This document shows positions 7,657 through 16,204 of a stretch of DNA of 64,000 nt, piece after piece; position 1 is the first letter of the stretch, and the number at the start of each line of letters is the position of its first letter. The notes under the pieces were generated by a model. The model made no database searches. It was not told where the DNA came from and saw nothing but the letters and a program-made list of their open reading frames with translations. The DNA comes from Muribaculaceae bacterium. Lineage in GTDB: Bacteria; Bacteroidota; Bacteroidia; Bacteroidales; Muribaculaceae. A program made the translations under genes and the position numbers. Where the stretch lies: contig VSPD01000001.1 of the NCBI GenBank assembly GCA_009775125.1, forward strand, positions 1 to 64,000, in the 5' to 3' direction.

Positions 7657-9182
7657 TCCGCCGGGGTGATTCGTTCTATACCGGCGCGCAAGCGTGCCAA
7701 TGTCTCGTCGCGTCCGAGCAATGCCGTTATGTCAAACATATGCGGGCCCTTGCACTCGCCCACCACTGTAAGGCGGAAAGCGTTCATCACATTGCCAAGA
7801 TGGTAGCCTTTGTCGGCAATCCATGCCAACACTGCGGGTTCGGTACCGGCTCCGGCAAAATCATCGAGGCTTTCCAGAAGAGCGGCCAGTTCTGTGAGTT
7901 GAGCCGGCGTTTCCGGTTTCCAACGTTTTTTCACATCCTTTTCTGCATATGAATCGGGGGCAGTGAAGAAGAAGCGAGCCTGGTCCCAAAGGTCTTTCAC
8001 AAAGTTGATGCGGCCTTTCACAAGAGATACGGCGCGTGTGATATATTCGTCGGAGAAGTTGGCAGTGTTCACGCCATTGGCTTCAAGCACCGGCTTGAAC
8101 AGCATGGCAAGCTCGGCATCGTCCATCGCCTGCAAATAGGTATGATTGAACCATTTGCCTTTTTCGAAAGCGAATTTTGCTCCGGCTTTCGAGCAATGGT
8201 CGAGCGAGAATTTTTGAATAAGCTCATCCATCGACATTATTTCCGTGTCGTCGCCCGGGTTCCAGCCAAGAAGAGCGAGGAAGTTGACAACAGCATGCGG
8301 GAGGTAGCCGCTTTCACGATAGCCCGAGGATATATCGCCGGATTTGGGGTCGTGCCATTCGAGGGGGAAAACAGGGAATCCGAGACGGTCGCCGTCGCGC
8401 TTGGAGAGTTTGCCTTTGCCGTCGGGCTTGAGCAGGAGCGGCAGGTGGACAAATGCCGGCATAGTATCGGCCCAGCCGAATGCTTCGTAGAGCAGCACGT
8501 GTAGAGGAGCCGAGGGAAGCCATTCTTCGCCGCGGATTACATGCGACACTTTCATCAGGTGGTCGTCGACGATATTTGCAAGATGGTAGGTTGGCAGGTC
8601 ATCGGCCGATTTATACAGCACCTTGTCGTCGAGAATATCGCTCTTGATCACTACTTTGCCACGGATAAGGTCGTTGACCTCGACATTTCGGCCCGGTTCG
8701 ATGCGGAAGCGCACCACATACTGGGCGCCTTCGTCGAGAAGGCGTTTCACTTCGTCGGCGGGCAACGAAAGGGAGTTGCGCATCGACATACGCGTCGACG
8801 CATCGTACTGGAAATTAGGAGTGGCGGCACGGGCGGCTTCGAGTTCGGCAGGAGTGTCGAACGCAATATAAGCCTTTCCGGCATCGAGAAGCATGCGGGT
8901 GTGCTCGCGATAGATGTCGCGGCGTTCGCTCTGCTTGTAAGGGCCGTAAGGGCCTCCTTCACGGACGCCTTCGTCTATTTCAATACCGAGCCATGCGAGT
9001 GCCTCGTTGATATAATCTTCGGCTCCGGGCACGAAACGCTGGGAGTCGGTGTCTTCAATACGGAGAATCATCTTGCCGCCATGCTGGCGCGCGAAAAGGT
9101 AGTTATAAAGGGCTGTGCGGACACCTCCGATATGGAGCGGCCCCGTGGGAGAGGGGGCGAAACGCACTCTTACTTCTGACAT
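7653..9182 (-). CDS. gltX: Glutamyl-tRNA synthetase
   Basis: 509 residues, a class I aminoacyl-tRNA synthetase charging tRNA-Glu in the cytoplasm. The HIGH-type motif is 'PTGPLHIGG' at the N-terminus and the KMSKS-type motif is 'KLSKRDG'. Length and the helical anticodon-binding C-terminus fit bacterial GluRS. The start 'MSEVRVRFAPSPTG' is standard. It lies downstream of the MlaD-like gene across a 127-bp gap filled by a heptamer repeat array, and overlaps waaA by 4 bp. Confidence 0.97.
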   Translation of the reverse strand: MSEVRVRFAPSPTGPLHIGGVRTALYNYLFARQHGGKMILRIEDTDSQRFVPGAEDYINEALAWLGIEIDEGVREGGPYGPYKQSERRDIYREHTRMLLDAGKAYIAFDTPAELEAARAATPNFQYDASTRMSMRNSLSLPADEVKRLLDEGAQYVVRFRIEPGRNVEVNDLIRGKVVIKSDILDDKVLYKSADDLPTYHLANIVDDHLMKVSHVIRGEEWLPSAPLHVLLYEAFGWADTMPAFVHLPLLLKPDGKGKLSKRDGDRLGFPVFPLEWHDPKSGDISSGYRESGYLPHAVVNFLALLGWNPGDDTEIMSMDELIQKFSLDHCSKAGAKFAFEKGKWFNHTYLQAMDDAELAMLFKPVLEANGVNTANFSDEYITRAVSLVKGRINFVKDLWDQARFFFTAPDSYAEKDVKKRWKPETPAQLTELAALLESLDDFAGAGTEPAVLAWIADKGYHLGNVMNAFRLTVVGECKGPHMFDITALLGRDETLARLRAGIERITPAE

Positions 9183-9209
9183 TTATAGAGATATTATAGG
9201 TTACTATCA

Positions 9210-9300
9210 ATGACTAATGACTAATGACTAATGACCAAAGACTAATGACTAATGACCAATTACTAATGACTAATGACTAATCACTAATCACTAATCAACT
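9210..9300. repeat. Array of 13 heptamers (ATGACTA family)
   Basis: Thirteen consecutive 7-bp units fit 91 bp exactly. Most are ATGACTA; variants are ATGACCA, AAGACTA, ATTACTA, ATCACTA and ATCAACT. The array lies between the stop of the MlaD-like gene and the start of gltX, and on the transcribed strand it is the leader region of gltX. The same heptamer family recurs at 15546-15676 and 35228-35270. Confidence 0.9.
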
Positions 9301-9309
9301 TTCGAACAC

Positions 9310-10206
9310 TTAGAGCAACTTAATGGAAATGTAGCGCTTGGGATTTTTCTTAATGTCGACAAACAGCGAGTCGAGCGAGGATATGGTGGTGTTGAGGTTG
9401 TCGTAGAGCGAGGGGTCGTTGATAAGGCGGCCGAGGGTTGAATTGGGTTTGCCAAGTTCGTCGGAAAGGGCGCGCAAGTTGGCGGTAGTGGTTTGAAGGT
9501 CGGCCACGAGCGAGTCGAGGGGCAGGTTTTTCATCTGTCCGGACAGTTGGGCAAGATCCGATGTTATGTTGGAGGTGTTGCCTGTAATCTGCTTCACATC
9601 GGCAGCGATGGGGCCGAGTTGTGCCGTAGCGGCGGCAAGTCGCTGAGTTGTTGTCTGCAAATTGGCGGATATTGCGTCGAGACGTTTCACCGATGCAGTG
9701 AGGGCCGGGTCGGCCACCACGGCATTAAGGTTGGTGAGCAGAGTGTCTATTTTGGGAAATATCTGCTGCACGGCAGGAAGCATATCGCCGGCAGATGCCA
9801 GGAGCGATGAAGAGTTTTCGCCGATAAGACGGTCGCCGACACTGTGGTCGGTCGCCGACTTCGACAGATGAAGCACAATCGACGCTGTGCCGAGGATATC
9901 GGTGCCAAGCACGGCTTTTGAACCCTGAGGCACTTTAAGACGGCTGTCGAGCGACATTTCTACCAGCACATGGCCGGGATTGTCAAACTCATATTCCATC
10001 TCGCGCACCTGCCCCACCTTGAAACCGTTGAGCATTACGGGCGACGACACGGCCAGGCCTTCGACGTTTTCAAACGAGGCGTAATAGTAGTTTGTCGGCT
10101 TGAATACGTTGACGCCTTTGAGGAAATCTATGCCCAGAATGAGTATGGCCAGAGCCACGAGCACACATATTCCTATTATAACTTCTTTGCGAAATATCTT
10201 TTTCAT
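9310..10206 (-). CDS. MlaD/MCE-family lipid transport protein
   Basis: 298 residues. One N-terminal membrane anchor (about 8-27) is followed by an MCE domain ('FENVEGLAVSSPVMLNGFKVGQ' region, 'VPQGSKAVLGTDILG') and a long C-terminal helical stretch with a repeating pattern. This fits the periplasmic substrate-binding subunit of a Mla-type phospholipid transporter facing the outer membrane. The partner permease and ATPase genes are not adjacent. Its start overlaps the amidase stop by 4 bp, so the amidase and MCE genes are probably coupled. Confidence 0.85.
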   Translation of the reverse strand: MKKIFRKEVIIGICVLVALAILILGIDFLKGVNVFKPTNYYYASFENVEGLAVSSPVMLNGFKVGQVREMEYEFDNPGHVLVEMSLDSRLKVPQGSKAVLGTDILGTASIVLHLSKSATDHSVGDRLIGENSSSLLASAGDMLPAVQQIFPKIDTLLTNLNAVVADPALTASVKRLDAISANLQTTTQRLAAATAQLGPIAADVKQITGNTSNITSDLAQLSGQMKNLPLDSLVADLQTTTANLRALSDELGKPNSTLGRLINDPSLYDNLNTTISSLDSLFVDIKKNPKRYISIKLL

Positions 10207-10997
10207 TTTCCTTGTGTTTTTTTCTGATCTTTGTAATAATCGTCGAACGCCTCAAAAAGAGCCGTGGCGCATTTTTCTTTTCCTGCGGCGGAATGGAGGA
10301 ATTTCTCCGACGTCGGGTTGCATATAAAATCGAGTTCGACAAGCACCGAGGGCATCGACACGCTCCACAGCACCCAGAATCCGGCCTGACGCACGTCTTT
10401 GTCGGCGCGTCCGGCTTTCTTCACCAGATTGCGCTGAGCCCGCGAGGCAAAATCGAGGCTTTGGTTGAGATGCGCGTTTTGCGTGAGTTCGAATATTATA
10501 TACGATTCCGAAGAATTAGGGTCGAAATCCTTGTAACGCGACCGGCTGTTCTTTTCGAGCTCCATAACCGAGTTTTCGCGCATGGCCACACGCAGGTTCG
10601 CGTCCGACTTGTGAAGCCCGCAGGTGTAGACACTCGCGCCTTTCACGGTGGTGCGCCCGCGCGATTTCTTGTCAACTGAATTTACATGTATCGATATAAA
10701 AAGATTGCCGTGGGCATCGTTTGCGATTTTGGCCCGGTCGGCAAGCTCGACAAACTTATCGGTCGAGCGTGTGTACACGACCTTCACCTTGTCGCCATAT
10801 TTCTTGCTGATTTTGCCTCCAAGACGTTTTGCCACATCGAGCACTATGGTCTTTTCATTGGTGAGCTTGCCTTTACATCCTATATCTTTACCGCCGTGAC
10901 CGGCATCGATTACCACGACAAATGGCTTGCTCTCCTTGGCTACGCTTGCGAGGAAAGCAGACACTGACATTAATAATATAAGCACCAGGCGCGTCAT
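10203..10997 (-). CDS. N-acetylmuramoyl-L-alanine amidase (Amidase_3)
   Basis: 264 residues from the chosen start. A signal peptide 'LVLILLMSVSAFLASVA' leads into the zinc-dependent amidase domain: 'VVIDAGHGGKD' with the first metal histidine, 'FISIHVNS' with a second, and a C-terminal 'VLVELDFICN' holding the catalytic glutamate. It cuts the bond between N-acetylmuramic acid and the stem peptide in the periplasm. An upstream start at 11048 is open, but the TAAATTTG promoter element (11023-11016) and a terminator lie between the two starts, so 10997 is preferred. It leads the MlaD-like, gltX, waaA run. Confidence 0.88.
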   Translation of the reverse strand: MTRLVLILLMSVSAFLASVAKESKPFVVVIDAGHGGKDIGCKGKLTNEKTIVLDVAKRLGGKISKKYGDKVKVVYTRSTDKFVELADRAKIANDAHGNLFISIHVNSVDKKSRGRTTVKGASVYTCGLHKSDANLRVAMRENSVMELEKNSRSRYKDFDPNSSESYIIFELTQNAHLNQSLDFASRAQRNLVKKAGRADKDVRQAGFWVLWSVSMPSVLVELDFICNPTSEKFLHSAAGKEKCATALFEAFDDYYKDQKKTQGK

Positions 10998-11015
10998 TGT
11001 GCGATTACTGCGGTG

Positions 11016-11023
11016 CAAATTTA
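11016..11023 (-). promoter_or_regulatory. -7 element of the amidase gene
   Basis: TAAATTTG on the minus strand ends 18 nt before the ATG at 10997. No good TTTG partner is seen at the usual distance. It directly abuts the T-run of the amylase terminator. Confidence 0.55.
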
Positions 11024-11069
11024 CAAAAAAAATTGTGATTTTTGGCATTTGCAGCCAAAAATCACAATT
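11024..11069 (-). terminator. Terminator of the alpha-amylase gene
   Basis: A perfect 16-bp stem (11031-11046 with 11054-11069, 7-nt loop) is followed on the minus strand by a T-run. It starts about 20 bp after the amylase stop codon and runs straight into the amidase -7 element. Confidence 0.9.
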
Positions 11070-11089
11070 TCGATTCCTTTTGGTAGACT

Positions 11090-12898
11090 TTATCGTATCA
11101 TTTCTTTTGTCACAGTCTCACCGCGTCGCACGATATAGATACCGGGACCGGGATTGTCGACGCGCACACCTTGCAAGTTGTAATATTCAGGCTCTGCATC
11201 GGTGTCGACGGCGGCGTCGTCAATGCCGGAGGGGCTGGAAAGAGTAACACGCATCGAGGCGAGATCGGCGGTAATGTTATACACATACGGGCGGGCACTC
11301 CACGATTTAGCCGAAGATGCGTTCACATCGGCGGGGTAGCGCACGATGGCAGCCGACTCTCCGGTGGAGATTGATTCGTCGTCGGTAGATGCGCCGTAGC
11401 GGTCGCCGGAGTTCACGTCGTCCCATGTTTTACCAAGTGTGGTGGCAAATGAGAAGTAGCCGGCAAAAGCTGTGCCCGACGAGTTGACCGTCACATTATT
11501 AAATGTATATGTCGAGCCATCGCGCACGGCTTCGATGCCTTTGTCGGTAGCCCAGGCATAGCTGTTGACATGTCCCATAAGATACAGCTTTTCGGGGAGC
11601 GATTCGTAGGGATCGACGGGTTCGAATTCCACATTGGTTTTAGTCCATACGCAATAATCGGAACCCGAAGTTTTTATATCGTCGTCGGTGTATCCTTCGG
11701 GCGACACGAATGCCGAACCGATTTTCACCACCAATTTGCCGTTGGCGCCGGTTACTTCGGCCATGTAGCAATCTTTGGAGGATTGAAGCACCTTCACGGC
11801 GCTCATGTTGTGAACGCCCACGGCGTTGCGCACGGCGATAAGACGCTTGATTTCGTTCTTGAAACTTTTCCAGTGGGGAAGGAACACACACGGGGTGCCG
11901 GGCGAGCAAAGCATGAAAGCGTTTGCAGCAATGACATTGCCGGTGAATTTCGAACCGTCGCGGTAGGTATCGTGATTGTCGACGAAGGTAACGGAATATT
12001 GCTGATAGCCGTAATGAATCATGCCGGCCGGCTGCGGGTTTGTGCCGTTGGCTTTCCACACCAGCTTGGTAAGGTCGTTAGAAGCAAAGGCGTCGTTCAC
12101 GGCATATTTGAACGGGAAGTCGAAAGCGGCCGAGGTCTTGCCGGTGGCGTCGATCCAAGCCTTCACTGCATCGTAATTGCCGTCCCAGTACTCGCCGACA
12201 GAGAATTCGGGCACCGAGTACTCATTGTAGATTTTGGTGTATTTACCGGCATAGCCTTTCACCATGTCGTAACGGAAACCGGCATAGCCCATATCTTCGA
12301 GAAGGAATTTGCAGTATGCCTTGCAATTGTCCTGCACAGCCACGGATGTATGGTCGAGGTCGCGGGCGCCGTCGAAATCGTCGCCGGTATCGGGCGCGCC
12401 TGTCGGTTTTGCCTGACCCGACTGATTGCGCACCTCGTCGGTGGAGCAGATGTGCTCGGGACCAAGTTTATATGTGGTGCCGCGCCATGTTTCGGCAGGG
12501 AAGTCGGTCCAGTTGGTCACGCCGCAACGGTGGTTTATTACCACGTCTTCGATTATGCCCGTGCCTTTTTCCTTATATGTGGCAATCATCGAGCGCAACT
12601 CGGCCTCGGTGCCGAAAATAGTATTATGGTTGGTGAACCAATATACCGGGGTATATCCCATCGAGCGGCCGCCGCCCTGCTGGTCGCGGGCGCTGTTAGG
12701 AATCCATATCAGGGAGAAACTTTTTGAAAGCTCATCGGCCTGCGATTCGAGATTGGTCCATTTGGTATCATTAAATGAGTCCCAATAGAACCCTTGTAGC
12801 ATCACGCCTTGATAGTCCGACGGCCAACCTGCGGCCATAGTCGCGGCGGCACCGAACAGCACCGAGGCGATGACAGGAACGTATCGTCTTGTGTTCAT
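11090..12898 (-). CDS. Secreted GH13 alpha-amylase with C-terminal starch-binding-like region
   Basis: 602 residues from ATG 12898; a TTG two codons upstream is possible but less likely. A signal peptide spans about 1-24. The GH13 barrel shows the nucleophile in 'GFRYDMVKG' (about 211), the acid/base in 'SVGEYWDG' (about 236) and the transition-state aspartate in 'FVDNHDT' (about 308). Residues about 450-560 ('LYLMGHVNSYAW' onward) look like a SusE/SusF-type starch-binding beta-sandwich. The tail 'EYYNLQGVRV' to 'GIYIVRRG' matches that of the 22.8-kb protein and resembles a surface-sorting tail. It hydrolyses alpha-1,4-glucan. Promoter at 12992-13022, strong terminator at 11024-11069. Confidence 0.92.
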   Translation of the reverse strand: MNTRRYVPVIASVLFGAAATMAAGWPSDYQGVMLQGFYWDSFNDTKWTNLESQADELSKSFSLIWIPNSARDQQGGGRSMGYTPVYWFTNHNTIFGTEAELRSMIATYKEKGTGIIEDVVINHRCGVTNWTDFPAETWRGTTYKLGPEHICSTDEVRNQSGQAKPTGAPDTGDDFDGARDLDHTSVAVQDNCKAYCKFLLEDMGYAGFRYDMVKGYAGKYTKIYNEYSVPEFSVGEYWDGNYDAVKAWIDATGKTSAAFDFPFKYAVNDAFASNDLTKLVWKANGTNPQPAGMIHYGYQQYSVTFVDNHDTYRDGSKFTGNVIAANAFMLCSPGTPCVFLPHWKSFKNEIKRLIAVRNAVGVHNMSAVKVLQSSKDCYMAEVTGANGKLVVKIGSAFVSPEGYTDDDIKTSGSDYCVWTKTNVEFEPVDPYESLPEKLYLMGHVNSYAWATDKGIEAVRDGSTYTFNNVTVNSSGTAFAGYFSFATTLGKTWDDVNSGDRYGASTDDESISTGESAAIVRYPADVNASSAKSWSARPYVYNITADLASMRVTLSSPSGIDDAAVDTDAEPEYYNLQGVRVDNPGPGIYIVRRGETVTKEMIR

Positions 12899-12991
12899 AA
12901 ACAATCTAATAATTTGAATTTCAGATTTATAGGTAAGTATGACAATGATTTTTCATTCAAAACCGTATGTACGGCGGCTATTTTTCGAGCA

Positions 12992-13022
12992 CAAAGATAC
13001 AATTTTTTTGTCTGCCGACAAA
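12992..13022 (-). promoter_or_regulatory. Promoter of the alpha-amylase gene
   Basis: On the minus strand TTTG (13022-13019), exactly 19 nt, then TATCTTTG (12999-12992). This is a textbook Bacteroidetes promoter and gives a leader of roughly 85-90 nt. Confidence 0.8.
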
Positions 13023-13041
13023 ATATTCGAAGAAAAAAACG

Positions 13042-13049
13042 TAACTTTG
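13042..13049 (+). promoter_or_regulatory. -7 element of the lipid kinase gene
   Basis: TAACTTTG ends only 4 nt before the ATG at 13054. Transcription starting a few bases downstream of such an element would give a leaderless or nearly leaderless mRNA. No TTTG lies at the usual spacing. Confidence 0.6.
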
Positions 13050-13053
13050 CCGT

Positions 13054-14022
13054 ATGTTTCGACACAGGCTGTTTCTCATAGTAAATCCAATATCCGGCAC
13101 ATGCTCAAAAAAAGGTGTCGTAGAGAAGATTGAGACACGTTTTCGCAGGCACGGCATAGAAATCGACACAGCTCTCACCACCGGCTGCGGCGACGCCACC
13201 CGATTGGCCCGCGAAGCGGTGGAAAAGGGCTACCGGGCCGTTCTGGCTTGCGGGGGCGACGGCACTGTAAACGAAACGGCGCGGGCAATGTGCGACACCG
13301 ACATCCCCCTGGGCATTATCCCGGCAGGAAGCGGCAACGGCCTCGCCCGCCATCTCGGAATTCCAATCGACATCCTCACTTCGGTAGACGTGATATCGCG
13401 CGAGCATGTCACTCCGTGCGACTATGCCACGGCCAACGGCCGGCCGTTTTTCTGCACTTTCGGGTGGGGATTTGACGCCGCCGTGTCCGACCGCTTCGCC
13501 CGTGCCGGCAAACGAGGGCTTATCACCTACCTGAACAGCGCCATCGAGGAATACAAGGACTATCAGGGCGAGGAATACAGCATAAATGTCGACGGCGTGG
13601 CCCACACGCGCAAGGCTTTTCTCGTGGCGTGTTGCAATGCCTCGCAGTATGGCAACAATGCGTTCATCGCTCCGCAGGCATCAATAAAGGACGGTTTGCT
13701 CGATGTGATAATAATTAAAGACGCCGACCACCTGCGCACACTTCTCGTAGGCATCGACATGCTCACCGGCATGATTCCTCATAACAGCCAGATTGAGAAA
13801 CTGCGCGGGCGCCACATCGTAATTACCCGCAACAGCAACGGACCGGCCCACCTCGACGGCGAACCCATTGAAATGGGGACAGTAGCCGACATCAAATGTA
13901 TTCACGGCGCATTGAAGATTTTCACTCCGCAAAAGAAAATGCGGTTCATGCCGTTTGTCACACCTATGATATATACGTTCCGCGACTGGCATTTTGCCCT
14001 GCGCAATCTCGTGTCGGGCTGA
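13054..14022 (+). CDS. Diacylglycerol kinase-family lipid kinase
   Basis: 322 residues of the DAGK/YegS family, which phosphorylates diacylglycerol or related lipids with ATP on the cytoplasmic face of the membrane. The opening 'LIVNPISG' and the nucleotide-binding 'CGGDGTVNE' followed by 'IIPAGSGNGLARHL' are diagnostic. The C-terminal beta-sandwich has 'HLDGEP'. The exact lipid (diacylglycerol, sphingoid base or other) cannot be read from sequence. Bacteroidetes make sphingolipids, so a sphingosine kinase-like role is an open alternative. It faces the divergent amylase gene and leads a plus-strand run with DUF4199 and GT2 genes. Confidence 0.88.
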   Translation: MFRHRLFLIVNPISGTCSKKGVVEKIETRFRRHGIEIDTALTTGCGDATRLAREAVEKGYRAVLACGGDGTVNETARAMCDTDIPLGIIPAGSGNGLARHLGIPIDILTSVDVISREHVTPCDYATANGRPFFCTFGWGFDAAVSDRFARAGKRGLITYLNSAIEEYKDYQGEEYSINVDGVAHTRKAFLVACCNASQYGNNAFIAPQASIKDGLLDVIIIKDADHLRTLLVGIDMLTGMIPHNSQIEKLRGRHIVITRNSNGPAHLDGEPIEMGTVADIKCIHGALKIFTPQKKMRFMPFVTPMIYTFRDWHFALRNLVSG

Positions 14023-14053
14023 ACCCTTCCCCTATTTAATCACTATAATCAAG

Positions 14054-14572
14054 ATGTTACCGACTAAATCAATATACACCCGTGGAGCCGAAGACGGGGC
14101 ATGGATGGGGCTGCTGTTTGTCGCAGCCGTGGCCTTGCAGACGCTTGCGCAAGGCTCTCTTTTAGCCACGCTCATAGCCGACGTCCTGCTTGTGGCTGTT
14201 CCCGCCGTGCTTTGGGTGATGCTCCGCCGCTCATATCGCTACGACCGTCTTTTGACAACCTTCTCCGGCCTGTGGATGCATGGAATCATGGTTTTTCTAT
14301 GCGGAAGCCTGATACTTGGCCTGGTGGCGTTCATGTATATGCGCTTCATCAACCCCGGATTCATTTACGCCCAGGCGCGGCTCGCCGTCGACCTCTATTC
14401 GCAGATACCCGAATTTGAGACTTTTGCCCAAACCCTGCAAAAAGCCATAGACCGCAAACTCCTCCCCTCTCCCATCATGATCACATTCACTGTTATATGG
14501 CTCGGGAGCTTCTCCGGAGCTATGCTGTCGATGATCGAGGCCGGACTCGTGAAGGCAATCGTAAAAAAATAA
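14054..14572 (+). CDS. DUF4199-type membrane protein
   Basis: 172 residues from ATG 14054; the frame is open further upstream into the kinase gene, but that extension has no good start. Four hydrophobic segments are visible (about residues 15-35, 38-55, 75-100 and 145-167). Size, topology and its place directly before a GT2 gene fit the Bacteroidetes DUF4199 family, whose function is not known. It probably forms an operon with the GT2 gene 19 bp downstream. Confidence 0.65.
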   Translation: MLPTKSIYTRGAEDGAWMGLLFVAAVALQTLAQGSLLATLIADVLLVAVPAVLWVMLRRSYRYDRLLTTFSGLWMHGIMVFLCGSLILGLVAFMYMRFINPGFIYAQARLAVDLYSQIPEFETFAQTLQKAIDRKLLPSPIMITFTVIWLGSFSGAMLSMIEAGLVKAIVKK

Positions 14573-14591
14573 CCTCTCAACTTAAAAGAAC

Positions 14592-15560
14592 ATGGACATC
14601 TCTGTCGTAGTACCCCTATACAACGAGGCTGAATCCCTCCCCGAACTCGAAGCATGGATTGCCCGCGTAATGACTGAAAATCATTTTTCCTATGAAGTGA
14701 TATTTGTCGACGACGGCTCCACCGACAATTCATGGCAGGTAATCGAAAACCTGCAAAAAGCCAATCCCAACATCCGCGGAATCTCGTTCCGCCGAAACTA
14801 CGGAAAATCGCCGGCGCTCAACACCGGTTTTGCCCGGGCAAAAGGCGATGTGGTGATAACGATGGATGCCGACCTCCAGGACAGCCCCGACGAAATTCCT
14901 GAACTTTACCGTATGATCACCGAAGACGGCTACGACCTCGTTTCGGGATACAAAAAGAAACGCTACGACCCGCTGTCGAAGACCATACCCACCAAACTCT
15001 TCAACGCCACAGCCCGCGCCGTGTCAGGAATCAAGAACCTTCACGATTTCAACTGTGGCTTGAAAGCATATCGGCAGAAAGTGGTGAAGCATATCGAGGT
15101 GCACGGCGACATGCACCGCTATATCCCCTATCTCGCAAAACTTGCCGGATTCAACAAAATAGGCGAAAAGGTCGTACACCACCAGGCCCGCAAATACGGC
15201 ACGACCAAATTTGGCCTCGACCGCTTTGTAAACGGCTACCTCGACCTCGCCACACTATGGTTCACCGGCAAATTTGGAAAAAAACCGATGCACTTTTTCG
15301 GTCTGCTCGGCTCGCTGATGTTCTTCCTCGGATTCATCGCCGTGGCCGTAGTAGGCATAATGAAACTTTACCATATGCACGCCGGACACCCCTACTCTCT
15401 CGTCACCGACTCGCCCTACTTCTTCCTCTCGCTCACCCTCATGCTCCTTGGGTCGCAACTATTCCTTGCCGGATTCATCGGCGAGCTCATTGTGCGCAAC
15501 TCAACCCTCCGCAACCAATACGAGATTGACAAAACAATAAATATAATGACTAATGACTAA
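14592..15560 (+). CDS. GT2 polyprenyl-phosphate glycosyltransferase, membrane-anchored
   Basis: 322 residues. The N-terminal GT-A domain has 'SVVVPLYNEAESL', 'FVDDGSTDNSW' and 'TMDADLQD', as in the DPM1/GtrB/ArnC group that moves a sugar from a nucleotide onto polyprenyl phosphate. Two C-terminal membrane helices (about 235-260 and 272-295) match GtrB-like proteins. Such enzymes feed lipid-linked sugars to GT-C transferases, which makes it a conceivable partner for the 39.8-48.2 kb array; that link is inference only. Its last codons and stop lie inside a heptamer repeat array. Confidence 0.88.
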   Translation: MDISVVVPLYNEAESLPELEAWIARVMTENHFSYEVIFVDDGSTDNSWQVIENLQKANPNIRGISFRRNYGKSPALNTGFARAKGDVVITMDADLQDSPDEIPELYRMITEDGYDLVSGYKKKRYDPLSKTIPTKLFNATARAVSGIKNLHDFNCGLKAYRQKVVKHIEVHGDMHRYIPYLAKLAGFNKIGEKVVHHQARKYGTTKFGLDRFVNGYLDLATLWFTGKFGKKPMHFFGLLGSLMFFLGFIAVAVVGIMKLYHMHAGHPYSLVTDSPYFFLSLTLMLLGSQLFLAGFIGELIVRNSTLRNQYEIDKTINIMTND

Positions 15561-15676
15561 TGATTAATTACGAATGACTAATTACGAATAACTAATGACT
15601 AACGACTAATGTTTCCATTCGTAATTCGTCATTAATAATTCGTCATTAATAATTGATCCGTAATTCGTAATTTTTT
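15546..15676. repeat. Heptamer array with inverted arms
   Basis: Nine 7-bp units (ATGACTA, ATGATTA, ATTACGA, ATAACTA and similar) run from 15546 to 15608, beginning inside the GT2 coding end. From about 15617 the pattern continues in reverse complement (TCGTAAT, TCGTCAT, TAATAAT) up to about 15676. The two arms can pair, so a transcript could form a long AT-rich hairpin followed by T-rich sequence. It ends 7 bp before the nitroreductase start. Confidence 0.85.
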
Positions 15677-15682
15677 TCTCCC

Positions 15683-16204
15683 ATGCAATATATTGATTTC
15701 CTCGACCTTTGCGAAAAAAGATATTCCTGCCGGAACTATTCCACCGAACCGGTAAATGAAGAAAAGGTGATGAAGGTGCTTCGCACCGCGCAACTCGCGC
15801 CGTCGGCCTGCAACCGCCAGCCATGGACTTTTTATGTAGTGACCGATGCCGGCCGTCGCCAACGTATGCTCGCCAAATCACGCCCGGCGTTCAACGACGC
15901 CCCGGTGCTCATCGTTGCCGTAGGACACCACGACCAGGCATGGCACCGCACAGCCGACAATAAGGACCACACCGACATCGACCTCGCCATTGCCGGCGAG
16001 CACATCGCGCTTGCCGCCGAGGCCGCCGGCCTTGCCACATGCTGGATATGCAGCTTCGATGTCGACGCCGTCCGCGCCGAGCTAAACCTTGCCGAAAACG
16101 AGGAGCCTGTCGCACTTTTCCCCTTAGGATATGCCGCCGAAGACGACATCGTGCCTAAGAAATCGCGCAAACCGCTTACCGAAATCGTGAAATGGGTCGA
16201 CTGA
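15683..16204 (+). CDS. Nitroreductase-family flavoprotein
   Basis: 173 residues of the FMN-dependent nitroreductase family. The N-terminal 'KRYSCRNYSTEPV' and 'APSACNRQPWTFYVV' hold the FMN-binding arginines and the conserved Pro-Ser/Gln-Pro-Trp. The middle has 'DIDLAIAGEHIALAAEAAGL', and the C-terminus has 'ALFPLGYAAED'. It is expected to be cytoplasmic; the substrate is unknown. Its end overlaps the next gene by 13 bp, linking it to the DUF6452-like lipoprotein. Confidence 0.9.
   Translation: MQYIDFLDLCEKRYSCRNYSTEPVNEEKVMKVLRTAQLAPSACNRQPWTFYVVTDAGRRQRMLAKSRPAFNDAPVLIVAVGHHDQAWHRTADNKDHTDIDLAIAGEHIALAAEAAGLATCWICSFDVDAVRAELNLAENEEPVALFPLGYAAEDDIVPKKSRKPLTEIVKWVD

Noticed and set aside
9210..9300. 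A CRISPR-like array, because of regular repeats.
   Set aside because: Units are 7 bp without spacers. The other arrays (7 or 10 bp) also lack spacers, and no cas gene is present.
10998..11048. A longer N-terminus for the amidase (start at 11048).
   Set aside because: A terminator and a -7 promoter element lie between this start and the signal peptide, so the first 17 codons would not be transcribed.
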